Shown here piece by piece: positions 19,305 to 28,571 of a stretch of 64,000 nt of DNA (its first letter is position 1; each line of letters begins with the position of its first letter). This stretch comes from Haemophilus parahaemolyticus (GTDB lineage: Bacteria > Pseudomonadota > Gammaproteobacteria > Enterobacterales > Pasteurellaceae). Below the pieces are notes generated by a model that was not told the origin of the DNA, made no database searches, and worked only from the letters and a program-made list of their open reading frames with translations. Position numbers and translations under genes: made by a program. The stretch covers positions 1 through 64,000 of the forward strand of contig NZ_MUXY01000002.1 of the NCBI RefSeq assembly GCF_002015035.1. The letters are read 5' to 3'.

Positions 19305-20411
19305 ATGACATTACCTATCGAACAATATTCCGAGCTTCTTGCAAAAAAAACTGAAAATTTAACCGCTTTACTTGCCCCGTTTAACGCCCCCGTATTGGAC
19401 GTTTTTGCTTCAGAACCAAGCCATTTCCGTATGCGTGCTGAATTCCGCGTGTGGCACGACAAAAACGAACAAGGCGACAATGAGCTTTATCATATTATGT
19501 TTGATCAAGCAACCAAACAGCGTTATCGCGTAGATAACTTCCCAATTGCGAATGAACTGATCAACCGTATGATGCAAGCTTTGCTGGTTGAAATTCACGG
19601 TAATGAAATCTTAACTCGTAAGTTATTCCAAGTGGATTATTTAAGCACCTTGAGTGGCGAAATCGCCGTTTCTCTGCTCTATCATAAAAAATTGGACGAA
19701 AGCTGGACAGAACAAGCACAAGCCTTAAAAATTCGCTTGGAAAATCAAGGCTTTAAGGTGCAAATTATTGGGCGTGCAACTAAGCAAAAAATCGCGTTAG
19801 ATTGTGATTTTGTTGAGGAAATTCTACCACTTGCGGGCAAAAATTATGTTTATCGCCAAGTGGAAAACAGCTTCACCCAACCGAATGCCGAAATGAATAT
19901 TAAAATGCTCGAATGGGCGAGAGATTGCACCAAAAACAGCACGGGTGATTTGCTGGAACTTTACTGCGGCAACGGCAACTTCTCGATTGCGTTAGCCGAC
20001 AATTTCCGCAAAGTGCTGGCGACAGAAATCTCAAAATCTTCAGTGCAATCAGCACAATACAACATTGAAAAAAATGGTGTGGATAATTTGCAGATTATTC
20101 GAATGTCTGCTGAAGAGTTTACCCAAGCGATGAATGGCGTGCGGGAATTTAACCGCTTGAAAGGCATTGATTTGAAAAGCTATGAATGCAACACGATTTT
20201 TGTCGATCCACCTCGTGCAGGCTTAGATCAAGCTACACTCGATATGGTGCAAGCCTATGAGCGAATTTTATACATCTCGTGTAATCCAGAAACGCTGGCA
20301 GATAACCTAAAACAGCTTTCGCAAACGCATAAAATTGAACGTGCAGCACTGTTCGACCAATTTCCTTACACGCATCACATTGAAAGTGGTGTTTGGTTGA
20401 TTAGAAAATAG
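19305..20411 (+). CDS. trmA: tRNA (uracil-5-)-methyltransferase (m5U54)
   Basis: SAM-dependent methylation of U54 in the T-loop of all tRNAs (also tmRNA). From ATG 19305 the protein is 368 residues; E. coli TrmA is 366. The upstream ATG at 19275 lies in the maoP terminator and is rejected. Motifs: [12 protein letters not shown] near the N terminus, SAM site [28 protein letters not shown], and [10 protein letters not shown]. The catalytic cysteine lies in YISCNPETL, and the general-base glutamate in the C-terminal HHIESGVW region. Confidence 0.96.
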   Translation: MTLPIEQYSELLAKKTENLTALLAPFNAPVLDVFASEPSHFRMRAEFRVWHDKNEQGDNELYHIMFDQATKQRYRVDNFPIANELINRMMQALLVEIHGNEILTRKLFQVDYLSTLSGEIAVSLLYHKKLDESWTEQAQALKIRLENQGFKVQIIGRATKQKIALDCDFVEEILPLAGKNYVYRQVENSFTQPNAEMNIKMLEWARDCTKNSTGDLLELYCGNGNFSIALADNFRKVLATEISKSSVQSAQYNIEKNGVDNLQIIRMSAEEFTQAMNGVREFNRLKGIDLKSYECNTIFVDPPRAGLDQATLDMVQAYERILYISCNPETLADNLKQLSQTHKIERAALFDQFPYTHHIESGVWLIRK

Positions 20412-20440
20412 TCATTTAATATTTTCAGTCAAACTTTTGC

Positions 20441-20469
20441 TTGACCGCTTACCGATAAACCGATATTAT
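20441..20469 (+). promoter_or_regulatory. Promoter of tRNA-Ser
   Basis: TTGACC (20441-20446) and TATTAT (20464-20469) with an optimal 17-base spacer, ending 16 bases before the tRNA 5' end. Confidence 0.8.
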
Positions 20470-20485
20470 TCTGCTCGTTTTCAAC

Positions 20486-20575
20486 GGAGGAATGGTCGAG
20501 TGGTTGAAGGCACCGGTCTTGAAAACCGGCGAGGGTTTACGCCCTCCGTGAGTTCGAATCTCACTTCCTCCGCCA
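20486..20575 (+). tRNA. tRNA-Ser (anticodon TGA)
   Basis: Class II tRNA: acceptor GGAGGAA/TTCCTCC, anticodon stem CCGGT/ACCGG with loop CTTGAAA (anticodon TGA). A long variable arm GCGAGGGTTTACGCCCTCCG follows, then T-arm GAGTTCGAATCTC, discriminator G and encoded CCA. Monocistronic with its own promoter and terminator. Confidence 0.97.
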
Positions 20576-20584
20576 TCAAATTCT

Positions 20585-20616
20585 AACCGCTTGTTTTATA
20601 ACAAGCGGTTTTTTTA
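20585..20616 (+). terminator. Inverted USS terminator after tRNA-Ser
   Basis: AACCGCTTGTT (20585-20595) and AACAAGCGGTT (20600-20610) form an 11-bp stem with a 4-base loop followed by six T. Both arms contain the exact 9-mer ACCGCTTGT/ACAAGCGGT. Confidence 0.92.
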
Positions 20617-20637
20617 TATCTAAAATTTACCAATTTT

Positions 20638-20689
20638 GATCTGCACCCCAAAAGTTAGACTAAACTTCTAACTGATTAAGATGCAGATC
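20638..20689. repeat. Possible IS3-family end or remnant
   Basis: The sequence begins GATCTGCACCCCAAAAGTTA, resembling the terminal repeats of IS3/IS150-group insertion sequences. It is closed by TGCAGATC, an 8-bp inverted repeat of its start, with an inner AGTTAGA/TCTAACT stem. There is no transposase. It sits between tRNA-Ser and the recG stop, a common place for insertions. It could equally be a small non-autonomous repeat. Confidence 0.35.
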
Positions 20690-20718
20690 ATTAACAAAAG
20701 AAGGATTTTTTATTCTAT

Positions 20719-22800
20719 CTACGCATTCGTATATTCCGCCTTTTCATTCAACCAGCGTTTAATCAACGCCTCTGCAAGCGGTGGATTTTCCACAATAATT
20801 TGCTTGGCGTAGCGTTGGACGAGCGGAATCATTTTGCGATCACGCATTAAATTTGCCACCTTAAACTCCGCCGAACCAGTTTGTTTCGTACCAAGAATTT
20901 CGCCTGTTCCACGAATTTCCAAATCTTTCTCTGCAATGTAAAAGCCGTCTTGACTATCTCTCATCACTTGCAGGCGTTTGCTGGAAATTTTGCCTAGCGG
21001 TGGTTTATACATCAGCACACAGTGCGAAGCCGTCGCTCCACGTCCAACCCGTCCACGCAATTGGTGAAGTTGTGCTAATCCTAAGCGTTCTGAATTTTCT
21101 ATAATCATTAAGCTCGCATTTGGCACATCTACACCCACCTCAATCACTGTAGTTGCTACCAACAAATCAATGTTTGCAGCTTTAAATTCCGCCATTATTT
21201 CTTGTTTTTCTTGTGGTTTCATTCGCCCATGTACCAAACCAATCCGCAAATCAGGCAAGGCACGCTGTAAATCTTCGGCAATGGCTGCCGCGGCTTGGGC
21301 TTCCAGCACTTCTGATTCATCAATAAGCGTGCAAACCCAATAGGCTTGGCGTTTCTCATTTTTGCAGGCTTGATAAACACGTTGCACAATTTCAGGGCGG
21401 CGATCTTCTGAAATAACTACCGTCTTAATAGGCGTTCGCCCAGGTGGCAATTCATCGATAATTGAAGTATCTAAATCGGCATAAACCGTCATCGCTAGCG
21501 TTCGTGGAATTGGCGTTGCGGTCATAATCAGTTGATGTGGATAGTGATCAGCTTTGACACCTTTTTCACGTAACGTCAAACGTTGATGCACCCCAAAACG
21601 GTGTTGCTCGTCGATAATAATCAACGCCAAGTCATGAAATTCCACGCTCTCTTGAAACAGGGCATGCGTGCCAATAATCATCTGCACGTCGCCATTTTTG
21701 ATCGCTTCCAACTGAGCATTTCTCGCTTTGCCTTTCACTTTTCCAGCCAGCCAGCCGACTTCAATCCCAAACGGACGAAGCCAATTGGCGAAGTTATTAG
21801 CGTGCTGTTCAGCCAGAATTTCCGTCGGTGCCATCAACGCTACTTGTTTGCCGTTATCAATAGCGGTGAGTGCGGCAAGTGCTGCGACTAAGGTTTTTCC
21901 CGAACCTACATCACCTTGCACCAACCGCATCATCGGCGACGATTGTGCTAAATCGCGTTCAATATCTTCGGTAACGCGTTTTTGGGCATTAGTGGGTTGG
22001 AATGGTAGGCTCTCCAAAAAGCGTTGTTTCAAATCAGTTTTATAACTTAACGGTTCGGCATATTGCTGTTTTACGCCTAAGCGAAGTTGCTGCATTGCGA
22101 GGTTGTGTGCCAAAAGCTCCTCAAAAATCAACCGTTTCTGGGCAGGATGCTCGCTTTTTTCTAATACCTCAGCTGATACGCTCGGTGGTGGGCGATGCAA
22201 CAACGCCAATGCTTCTTTAAGGCTATATTGATGCGGGTTGTATTGCTCAGGCAAGAGTTCGGCAACTTGCACATTCTGCAACACCGCCAAGGCTTGCTCG
22301 GTCATTTTACGCAGTGAAGCCTGTTTCAATCCTTCGGTGGTGGAGTAAATTGGTGTGAGTGTTTCCGCCAATGCAAGCGGTTGATTATTGCGAATAATTT
22401 GATATTCGGGGTGATGAATCTCTGCCATATAACGTCCACGTTTGATTTCTCCAAAGGCTTTCACCCGCACGCCCACGGCAAGGCTATTTTTCATTCCTGC
22501 ATTAAAATTGAAGAACTTAAGCATAATTTTGCTCGTGCCATCGGAAAGCGTGACCGATAAAATCGGGCGACGCCCAAATTGCACTTCGGTGTGCTGCACG
22601 TAGCCTTCAATGGTGGCAAAACTTTCAGGGCGAACGTCTGAAATGGGTGTAATCTGCGTGCGATCTTCATAACGCATCGGCAAATGAAACAGCAGATCCT
22701 GCACGTTTTGAATGCCAATTCGGCTAAGTTTCTCGGCAATCGCCGCTCCTACACCTGACAGACTAGTGAGTGGCACGCCATCTAAAAGTTGAGTATTCAT
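20719..22800 (-). CDS. recG: ATP-dependent DNA helicase RecG
   Basis: Branch-migration helicase that regresses stalled forks and processes Holliday junctions and R-loops. 693 residues, as in E. coli. An N-terminal wedge/OB domain (about residues 50-150) precedes two helicase lobes: Walker A RLVQGDVGSGKTLVAA, Walker B DEQHRFGVHQR, motif III MTATPIPRT, motif V DLLVATTVIEVGVDVPNA, and motif VI QLRGRVGRG. The C-terminal hook contains LGTKQTGSAEFKVA. In E. coli recG follows spoT-trmH; here neither neighbour is in the window and recG stands alone. Confidence 0.97.
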   Translation of the reverse strand: MNTQLLDGVPLTSLSGVGAAIAEKLSRIGIQNVQDLLFHLPMRYEDRTQITPISDVRPESFATIEGYVQHTEVQFGRRPILSVTLSDGTSKIMLKFFNFNAGMKNSLAVGVRVKAFGEIKRGRYMAEIHHPEYQIIRNNQPLALAETLTPIYSTTEGLKQASLRKMTEQALAVLQNVQVAELLPEQYNPHQYSLKEALALLHRPPPSVSAEVLEKSEHPAQKRLIFEELLAHNLAMQQLRLGVKQQYAEPLSYKTDLKQRFLESLPFQPTNAQKRVTEDIERDLAQSSPMMRLVQGDVGSGKTLVAALAALTAIDNGKQVALMAPTEILAEQHANNFANWLRPFGIEVGWLAGKVKGKARNAQLEAIKNGDVQMIIGTHALFQESVEFHDLALIIIDEQHRFGVHQRLTLREKGVKADHYPHQLIMTATPIPRTLAMTVYADLDTSIIDELPPGRTPIKTVVISEDRRPEIVQRVYQACKNEKRQAYWVCTLIDESEVLEAQAAAAIAEDLQRALPDLRIGLVHGRMKPQEKQEIMAEFKAANIDLLVATTVIEVGVDVPNASLMIIENSERLGLAQLHQLRGRVGRGATASHCVLMYKPPLGKISSKRLQVMRDSQDGFYIAEKDLEIRGTGEILGTKQTGSAEFKVANLMRDRKMIPLVQRYAKQIIVENPPLAEALIKRWLNEKAEYTNA

Positions 22801-22970
22801 TGCAAAAATTATCTAAAAATGACCGCTTGAAAGGGAAGATTATAAAGAAGACTGTTCATTTATACAAGTTTTGAGGTGCTGTAAAGATTTTTCTTGGTAA
22901 AGAACTTATGCTGATCTTATTCGTCTTAATAGTGCGTAATTTCACGCAATCATTTATAGAGGAATTTAAC

Positions 22971-23168
22971 ATGAAATACGTTTCAAAAATTTTCGTATTA
23001 GGTTTAGTGATGGGGGTTGTGGCTTGTGGCAGTATGGATAAACGACAACGCAACACAGCGATTGGTGCAGCAATTGGTGGTGTTGCTGGCAATATGATCG
23101 GCAATTCAACAGGTGCAACCTTAGGCGGAGCTGCTTTAGGTGGCGTGATTGGTAGCCAAATTAAGTAA
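22971..23168 (+). CDS. osmB: OsmB-like glycine-zipper lipoprotein
   Basis: A 65-residue predicted lipoprotein: signal peptide with lipobox GVVAC (Cys19), then KRQRNTAIGAAIGGVAGNMI and a glycine-zipper region ending LGGVIGSQIK. The RNTAIGA...LGGAALGGVIG pattern follows E. coli OsmB, an osmotically and stationary-phase induced lipoprotein. The residue after Cys is Gly, not Asp, which suggests sorting to the outer membrane. ATG 22971 has AGAGG 8 bases upstream; the longer frame is not supported. Confidence 0.78.
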   Translation: MKYVSKIFVLGLVMGVVACGSMDKRQRNTAIGAAIGGVAGNMIGNSTGATLGGAALGGVIGSQIK

Positions 23169-23176
23169 CTACCCAC

Positions 23177-23215
23177 AAAAAAGCCCGATTATTCAAACAC
23201 GACAAATAATCGGGC
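23177..23215 (-). terminator. Terminator of the fuc operon, shared with osmB
   Basis: An 11-bp perfect stem GCCCGATTATT/AATAATCGGGC. On the minus strand six T follow, so it ends the fucO transcript. On the plus strand it sits right after osmB but lacks a T-run. Confidence 0.88.
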
Positions 23216-23247
23216 AATACGGAGTTAAGTTTTTATTATAGTTCTAC

Positions 23248-24399
23248 TTAAAAGGCAGTTTTGTAGATTTCTAGGATCTCTTCTGCTGTGCAATCACGCG
23301 GATTGCCACCTGTGCATACATCTTTCAGTGCATCTTGAGAAAGGGATACTAAATCTTCCTCTTTCACACCAATCATATGTAATTTTTCTGGAATGCCAAC
23401 ATCATGAGAGAGTTGTTTTACTGCATCAATAGCAGCTTGACGATACTCTTCTTGGCTCATGTCATCAACGCCTTTAACGCCCATTGCACGTGCAATTTCA
23501 CGGAATTTTTCACCTGTTGCTCGTGCATTGAATGCTAAAACATAAGGTAATAACACCGCATTTGCAATGCCGTGTGGTGTGTCGTAGTAGGCAGAAAGAG
23601 GGTGAGCCATACTATGTACAATACCTAATCCCACATTTGAGAAGCCCATTCCTGCGACATATTGACCGAGTGCCATACCTTCTCGGCCTTCTTTGGTATT
23701 CTCTACCGCACCACGTAAGGAGCTAGAGATCAAGCGGATTGCTTCTAAGTGTAATGCATCGGTTAATGCCCAAGCAGCTTTGGTAGTATAACCTTCGATG
23801 GCGTGAGTTAAGGCATCCATACCAGTGGCTGCAGTTAAACCTTTTGGCATGCTTTCCATCATTTCTGGATCGACTAATGCAACAATTGGAACATCATGCA
23901 CGTCAACACAAACGAATTTGCGTTTTTTCTCTTCATCAGTAATAACGTAGTTAATCGTCACTTCAGCAGCAGTCCCTGCAGTAGTTGGAATAGCAATAAT
24001 CGGTACACATTTATTACGTGTTGGCGCTACACCTTCGAGTGATAATACGTCACTAAATTCAGGGTTGTCGATAATAATCCCAATCGCTTTTGAGCTATCA
24101 ATTGGTGAACCACCACCAATAGCAATTAAGTAATCCGCACCGCTGGCTTTAAATTTTGCTACGCCTTGCTTAATCACCTCTACGCTTGGATTAGCTTTGA
24201 CTTCATCAAAGATCTCGTAAGGTAAGCCTGCTTCATCTAACAAGCGGGTAACTTTCTCGACAACGTTGAATTTCACTAATTCTTTGTCAGTTACGACAAA
24301 AGCTTTTTTGAATTGGCGACTGCGTACTTCATCAACAAGATGTCCAATCGCACCTGCACCATGATAACTGGTTTCATTAAGAATGATTCGATTAGCCAT
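23248..24399 (-). CDS. fucO: Lactaldehyde reductase (FucO)
   Basis: Iron-dependent group III alcohol dehydrogenase that reduces L-lactaldehyde to 1,2-propanediol, regenerating NAD+ during anaerobic fucose growth. From ATG 24399 it has 383 residues, the E. coli length. GGAG lies 7 bases upstream, and the family start is MANRxILNET. Motifs: NAD site IAIGGGSPIDSSKAIG, TTAGTAAEVT, and metal ligands in GMDALTHAIEGY and the HSMAHPLSAYYDTPHG region. It is the last gene of the fuc operon here. In E. coli fucAO is a separate divergent unit. Confidence 0.95.
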   Translation of the reverse strand: MANRIILNETSYHGAGAIGHLVDEVRSRQFKKAFVVTDKELVKFNVVEKVTRLLDEAGLPYEIFDEVKANPSVEVIKQGVAKFKASGADYLIAIGGGSPIDSSKAIGIIIDNPEFSDVLSLEGVAPTRNKCVPIIAIPTTAGTAAEVTINYVITDEEKKRKFVCVDVHDVPIVALVDPEMMESMPKGLTAATGMDALTHAIEGYTTKAAWALTDALHLEAIRLISSSLRGAVENTKEGREGMALGQYVAGMGFSNVGLGIVHSMAHPLSAYYDTPHGIANAVLLPYVLAFNARATGEKFREIARAMGVKGVDDMSQEEYRQAAIDAVKQLSHDVGIPEKLHMIGVKEEDLVSLSQDALKDVCTGGNPRDCTAEEILEIYKTAF

Positions 24400-24465
24400 A
24401 ATAGACTCCATGATTTTACAAATTAAAGAAGAGGGAATGATGGCACATCCTGTGCCATCAGAAAT

Positions 24466-25752
24466 TTATTTTAAGACTTTCCAGCATCTGTAACCGTAGA
24501 TTGAAATCATCACAAAACAGATAAGTGGTAAGATGAATGAGAAGTTTACAGCTGGGATGCCCATAACAACGCCTTGGTCAATGATCATACCTTGTAGTGG
24601 TGGCATTAACGCACCGCCCACAATCGCCATGACTAAACCTGCTGCACCTAAAGTTGATTCTTCTTTCAAGCCATCTAAAGCGATACCGTAGATAGTTGGG
24701 AACATGAGAGACATAAAGCCTGAAGTTAAGATTAAGCAATATAAGCCCCATACTCCGTCGATGAAAATGACACCTAAGATGCTGAAGAATCCGCCAATAG
24801 CAAAGAGCATTAACATAAATTCAGCTTTAAGATATTTCATTAAACTAGTGCTGACAAAACGGCTCACAATGAAGATACCCATCGCGATAATGTTAAAGTT
24901 TTGACCTTCCGATTTAGTGAAACCTAAACGTTCAGCGTATTGCACAATGAACGTCCAGCACATAATTTGCACACCCACATAGAATACTTGTGCAATCACA
25001 CCTTCACGATATTTTGCTCTTTGAATTAAGCGACCAAAAGATTCTTTAAATGAGATACGAGCACCTTCTTCTACTTTTACTGATGGCATTTTATAAAGGC
25101 CGATAATGATAAGCACGGTAACCACAACGAAACCTAACGCAACATAAGGATCGCGAATTTCAGCTAAATCGTGAGTGCGAATCCCCATTTTTTCGGCTTC
25201 TGAAAGCGTATGGAAAATCAAGTTACCTGCCGCATCGCGTTTGTCTGATTCTAAATTAGTCAGTACTAATTGAGAGGCAACGAACATCCCTGTAATTGAG
25301 CCTAGCGGGTTGAAAGATTGTGCAAAATTCAAACGACGCGTTGCAGTTTGTGGATCACCCATTGCAAGAATATAAGGATTTGCTGTGGTTTCTAAGAAAG
25401 CCAAGCCGAAAGTTAAGATATAAAGTGAAATTAAGAAGAAATTAAACACTTCATATTTTGCAGCAGGCCAGAATAAAAATGCCCCGATTGCATAAAGAAT
25501 TAAGCCCAACATAATGCCAGCTTTATAACTATAACGGCTAGCAAAAAGTGCGGCTGGAATTGCCATTGTGCCGTAACCACCATAGAAGGCAAATTGCACA
25601 AGTGCCGCTTCAGAGGCTGGGATTTCCATTACGGTTTGGAATACGGCAACCATTGGGTTGGTAATATCATTCGCAAATCCCCAAAGAGCAAATAAGCTCG
25701 TAATTAAAATGAAGGGAACAAGGAATTTCTTTTCTAAAACTTTAGCACTCAT
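24466..25752 (-). CDS. fucP: L-fucose:H+ symporter
   Basis: Major facilitator (FHS family) permease importing L-fucose with protons, 428 residues and 12 predicted helices; E. coli FucP has 438. Typical blocks are LFALWGFANDITNPMVAVFQ in helix 1, FYGGYGTMAIPAALFASRYSYK, and LAFLETTANPYILAMGDP in helix 4. I chose ATG 25752 (MSAKVLEKK) because AGGAA sits 7 bases upstream. It lies 42 bases downstream of fucA and 66 bases upstream of fucO on the same strand. Confidence 0.95.
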   Translation of the reverse strand: MSAKVLEKKFLVPFILITSLFALWGFANDITNPMVAVFQTVMEIPASEAALVQFAFYGGYGTMAIPAALFASRYSYKAGIMLGLILYAIGAFLFWPAAKYEVFNFFLISLYILTFGLAFLETTANPYILAMGDPQTATRRLNFAQSFNPLGSITGMFVASQLVLTNLESDKRDAAGNLIFHTLSEAEKMGIRTHDLAEIRDPYVALGFVVVTVLIIIGLYKMPSVKVEEGARISFKESFGRLIQRAKYREGVIAQVFYVGVQIMCWTFIVQYAERLGFTKSEGQNFNIIAMGIFIVSRFVSTSLMKYLKAEFMLMLFAIGGFFSILGVIFIDGVWGLYCLILTSGFMSLMFPTIYGIALDGLKEESTLGAAGLVMAIVGGALMPPLQGMIIDQGVVMGIPAVNFSFILPLICFVMISIYGYRCWKVLK

Positions 25753-25794
25753 AATATGTTTCCTCATATTGAATGGGTATGATTTCAGCTAGGA

Positions 25795-26442
25795 TTATTC
25801 TTCAATACGTAATCCGTAAGATTTAAATTTTTCAAGCACAACCGCCATTTGCTCTTTGCTGAGTAGCGGAATATCTAAGCCTGTCGATAACAGTTGCAAA
25901 TACCACGTTGCCAACACTTCTACTTCGTGAGCAAGCCATAACGCTTTATCAAGGTTAGACTCACACGCAATTAAACCGTGGTGTGAAAGTAAAATCGCTT
26001 TGCTTTCTTTAATCCCTTCACGCACATAATCAGCCAATTGATGTGTACCGAAAGTAGCATAAGGCACGCAAGGGATATGATCTGTACCACCAACTGCAAT
26101 CATATAGTGAATCGGCGGAATCGGTTTTTCGAGAATAGAAAGCCCTGCACAGTTTTTCGCGTGGTTATGTACTACTGCATTCGCCTCTGGGCGTGCTTCA
26201 TACGCCGCTAGGTGAAATTGCCATTCACTTGAAGGTAATTTTCCCTCTTCGTGTTTACCGTTTTTATCTACGTAAACGATGTCTTCAGGTTTAGTGAGTT
26301 CGTAAGGTTTACCTGTTGGGGTAATAAGCATACCGTCTTTATAACGCACACTCACATTTCCTGCAGTACCTTGGTTTAAACCAAGACGTGTCATTTCCAT
26401 ACAGGTATCAATAATTTTTTGAGAAAGTTCTAGTCTGTTCAT
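25795..26442 (-). CDS. fucA: L-fuculose-1-phosphate aldolase
   Basis: Class II zinc aldolase splitting L-fuculose 1-phosphate to dihydroxyacetone phosphate and L-lactaldehyde. From ATG 26442 the product is 215 residues, the same as E. coli, so numbering carries over. Zinc ligands His92 and His94 (VVHNHAK) and His155 (SHHGLIAC) and catalytic Glu73 (SSEWQFH) are all present. The in-frame GTG three codons earlier is part of the Shine-Dalgarno region (AAGGTG) and not the start. Confidence 0.97.
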   Translation of the reverse strand: MNRLELSQKIIDTCMEMTRLGLNQGTAGNVSVRYKDGMLITPTGKPYELTKPEDIVYVDKNGKHEEGKLPSSEWQFHLAAYEARPEANAVVHNHAKNCAGLSILEKPIPPIHYMIAVGGTDHIPCVPYATFGTHQLADYVREGIKESKAILLSHHGLIACESNLDKALWLAHEVEVLATWYLQLLSTGLDIPLLSKEQMAVVLEKFKSYGLRIEE

Positions 26443-26503
26443 TTGATTCACCTTTTTATTGTAAGATTAGTAAAATTTCTAAGATTTTTAACCGCTTGTA
26501 GGG

Positions 26504-26938
26504 TTATTCCACAGGCGTAACGCCTTTCTTAATAATCACATTGCCATATTTGGCAGTTTCGCCTGTGATTACTACGGCATAAGTTTTTTTAGCACGCTCA
26601 TAAAAAGCAAAGCGTTCGACGCGTTCTACTTTTGGTGCAGTGCCGTTAATTTTTTTGATAGCTTCTAAATAACGAGCTTCTACGCTTGGATCGAGGCTAT
26701 CTCCTTCTACCGCTTGCATCATGGCTAATGGTGCTTCAACGTATTGGTCGAATTCAAACAGCGGAGTAATACCAAGCAATAAAGTTGGGATGTCAACACC
26801 ATCAGCACGAATTACTTTGTGATGTAATTGATGTGCTGGAAAGTGAGCATCAGAAAGGACCAATTCGTCGCCATGTCCCATTTCAGCCAAAATTTTTAAT
26901 AATTCTGGGGAAATTGCGGGGTGGATGCCTTTTAACAT
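26504..26938 (-). CDS. fucU: L-fucose mutarotase
   Basis: Interconverts alpha- and beta-L-fucose, supplying the anomer used by FucI. 144 residues of the RbsD/FucU fold. Landmarks: [20 protein letters not shown] at the N terminus, [13 protein letters not shown] with the catalytic-site Asp/His, and [22 protein letters not shown] near the C terminus. It lies 20 bases downstream of fucK. Confidence 0.95.
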   Translation of the reverse strand: MLKGIHPAISPELLKILAEMGHGDELVLSDAHFPAHQLHHKVIRADGVDIPTLLLGITPLFEFDQYVEAPLAMMQAVEGDSLDPSVEARYLEAIKKINGTAPKVERVERFAFYERAKKTYAVVITGETAKYGNVIIKKGVTPVE

Positions 26939-26958
26939 AGGGTGTCTCCTTTTATTAT

Positions 26959-28392
26959 TTATTTGTAATACTGGCTGTTTTCTGAGGGCTCAATCCTTGT
27001 AACAGTTGGTCGCATCGCTTGTTGAGCTTCGAGCGGTGAGCCAAATCTACCCGCACCGAAGAAAGTAAACATCGCTGCACCTAAAACCGTGGTTTCTGGG
27101 AAATCCACCACATCAACTGGACAATTCAGCACATCAGCACGGATTTGATTCCAAAGTGCATTTTTCGAACCACCACCTACGCAAATTAAACTTTCAGCAT
27201 TGAAGTTGCCTACTTTTTGCAAGAGCTGTAAGCCATCTTTTAGGCGGTAAGCCATGTACTCTAAGCCTGCGCGATAGATTTCTCCGCGTTGAGTATGCAT
27301 AGATAGCCCAACGATAGAGCCCATTTGTTCGGTTGTTCCATCAAAATTGCCAATCAATTTCACGCCATTTGCGCCGGCTGGAATTGCTTTTGCTTCTTCT
27401 ATCATAGTGCGGTAATAGGCATCCGTACCTGCCACTTCAGTAAAGAAGCGTTTTCCGAGCCATTCCATAATGCCTGAAGCTACCCATTGCACACCAGGAT
27501 TGAAGCAGCCCGCTTGACTATCAAATTCAATCGTTAAACCGCGTTGAGCAAATTGCCATTCTGGTTTTGCCTGTTGAGTACGAGCCATCAAAATTTCCCA
27601 AGTACCCGAGCTTAAAACAGGTTGGTTATAATCCGCACCTGATCCAAAAATCGCAAATTGAGTATCGTGTCCGCAAGAAATCACAGGAATATCAGCACAC
27701 AAGCCTAACTCAACCGCAAGATCCGCTTTTAATCCGCCAATGACCTCACCTGCACTTTTCATTGGTGGGAAATGCTCTTTGCTCAAGCCCAATAAATTCA
27801 ATACTTCGTCGTCCCAAGCATCTTGCTCAATACAAGTCATCATAGAAGTTCCTGCCATTGTGCGGTCTGTGCTTTGCACGCCTGTTAAACGGTAGGTCAA
27901 GATAGACGAAATAAACATAAAACTATTTGCTTTGGCATAAACCTCAGGTTGATACTGTTTAAGCCATAACAGTTTGAATAGGGTATTAAAGCTGTAATGT
28001 CCTACACCATTACGTTGATAAAGTTTTTCTACATCAATGTAATTTGCGAGGCTTGTCATAATTGGCAAGGTACGTGGACATTTCCACGAAATAATCGGAT
28101 AAAGTTGGTTGCCCTGTTTGTCAAATAACGCACCATCCACGCCAAAGGTGGTCACGGAAATGCCCACAATTTGCTGACGTTGTTCTGGGCTTAATTCCGC
28201 TAAGGTTTGTTTCGCACAGGTGAGCAATTTGCCCCAAATTTCATCAATCGCCCAGATGTGATAATCTGGATTTTCTACCCCAGGTTGAGTGTTATTAGGT
28301 AGATGGTGAGCACTTAAAATCTTCCCTGTATCATCAATAGCAATGGTGCGAAGGTTGGTTGCACCACAGTCGAAGATAAATGCAATTGCCAT
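26959..28392 (-). CDS. fucK: L-fuculokinase
   Basis: FGGY-family sugar kinase phosphorylating L-fuculose at C1. 477 residues, near E. coli FucK (472-482). N-terminal [19 protein letters not shown] is the phosphate-1 loop. [13 protein letters not shown] and [15 protein letters not shown] lie in the first lobe. The C-terminal lobe carries the ATP-binding [15 protein letters not shown] and [13 protein letters not shown] gap of 179 bases to fucI holds a palindrome-A repeat, while fucU follows closely. Confidence 0.96.
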   Translation of the reverse strand: MAIAFIFDCGATNLRTIAIDDTGKILSAHHLPNNTQPGVENPDYHIWAIDEIWGKLLTCAKQTLAELSPEQRQQIVGISVTTFGVDGALFDKQGNQLYPIISWKCPRTLPIMTSLANYIDVEKLYQRNGVGHYSFNTLFKLLWLKQYQPEVYAKANSFMFISSILTYRLTGVQSTDRTMAGTSMMTCIEQDAWDDEVLNLLGLSKEHFPPMKSAGEVIGGLKADLAVELGLCADIPVISCGHDTQFAIFGSGADYNQPVLSSGTWEILMARTQQAKPEWQFAQRGLTIEFDSQAGCFNPGVQWVASGIMEWLGKRFFTEVAGTDAYYRTMIEEAKAIPAGANGVKLIGNFDGTTEQMGSIVGLSMHTQRGEIYRAGLEYMAYRLKDGLQLLQKVGNFNAESLICVGGGSKNALWNQIRADVLNCPVDVVDFPETTVLGAAMFTFFGAGRFGSPLEAQQAMRPTVTRIEPSENSQYYK

Positions 28393-28444
28393 GGTTATCT
28401 CCTGAATTCTGAAATGTGATGCTACTTATTACTCCGCTCTCTTC

Positions 28445-28483
28445 CCCCCTCTTTAGCAAAGAGGGGGAGAGATTTGGCAGAAA
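28445..28483. repeat. Dispersed palindrome A between fucI and fucK
   Basis: Core CCCCCTCTTT/AAAGAGGGGG (10-bp arms, loop AGC), followed by GAGAGATTTGGCAGAAA, the same outer flank as in the other copies. In a fuc operon transcript it would form a stable hairpin between the isomerase and kinase cistrons. Confidence 0.85.
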
Positions 28484-28571
28484 ATTCAACCTCATCGTTT
28501 AAGTAGCATCTTTTCAAATTTCCTCCATTTGAGGAAATTTGCAATTCACACACAAATTTCAATCGCTTGCG

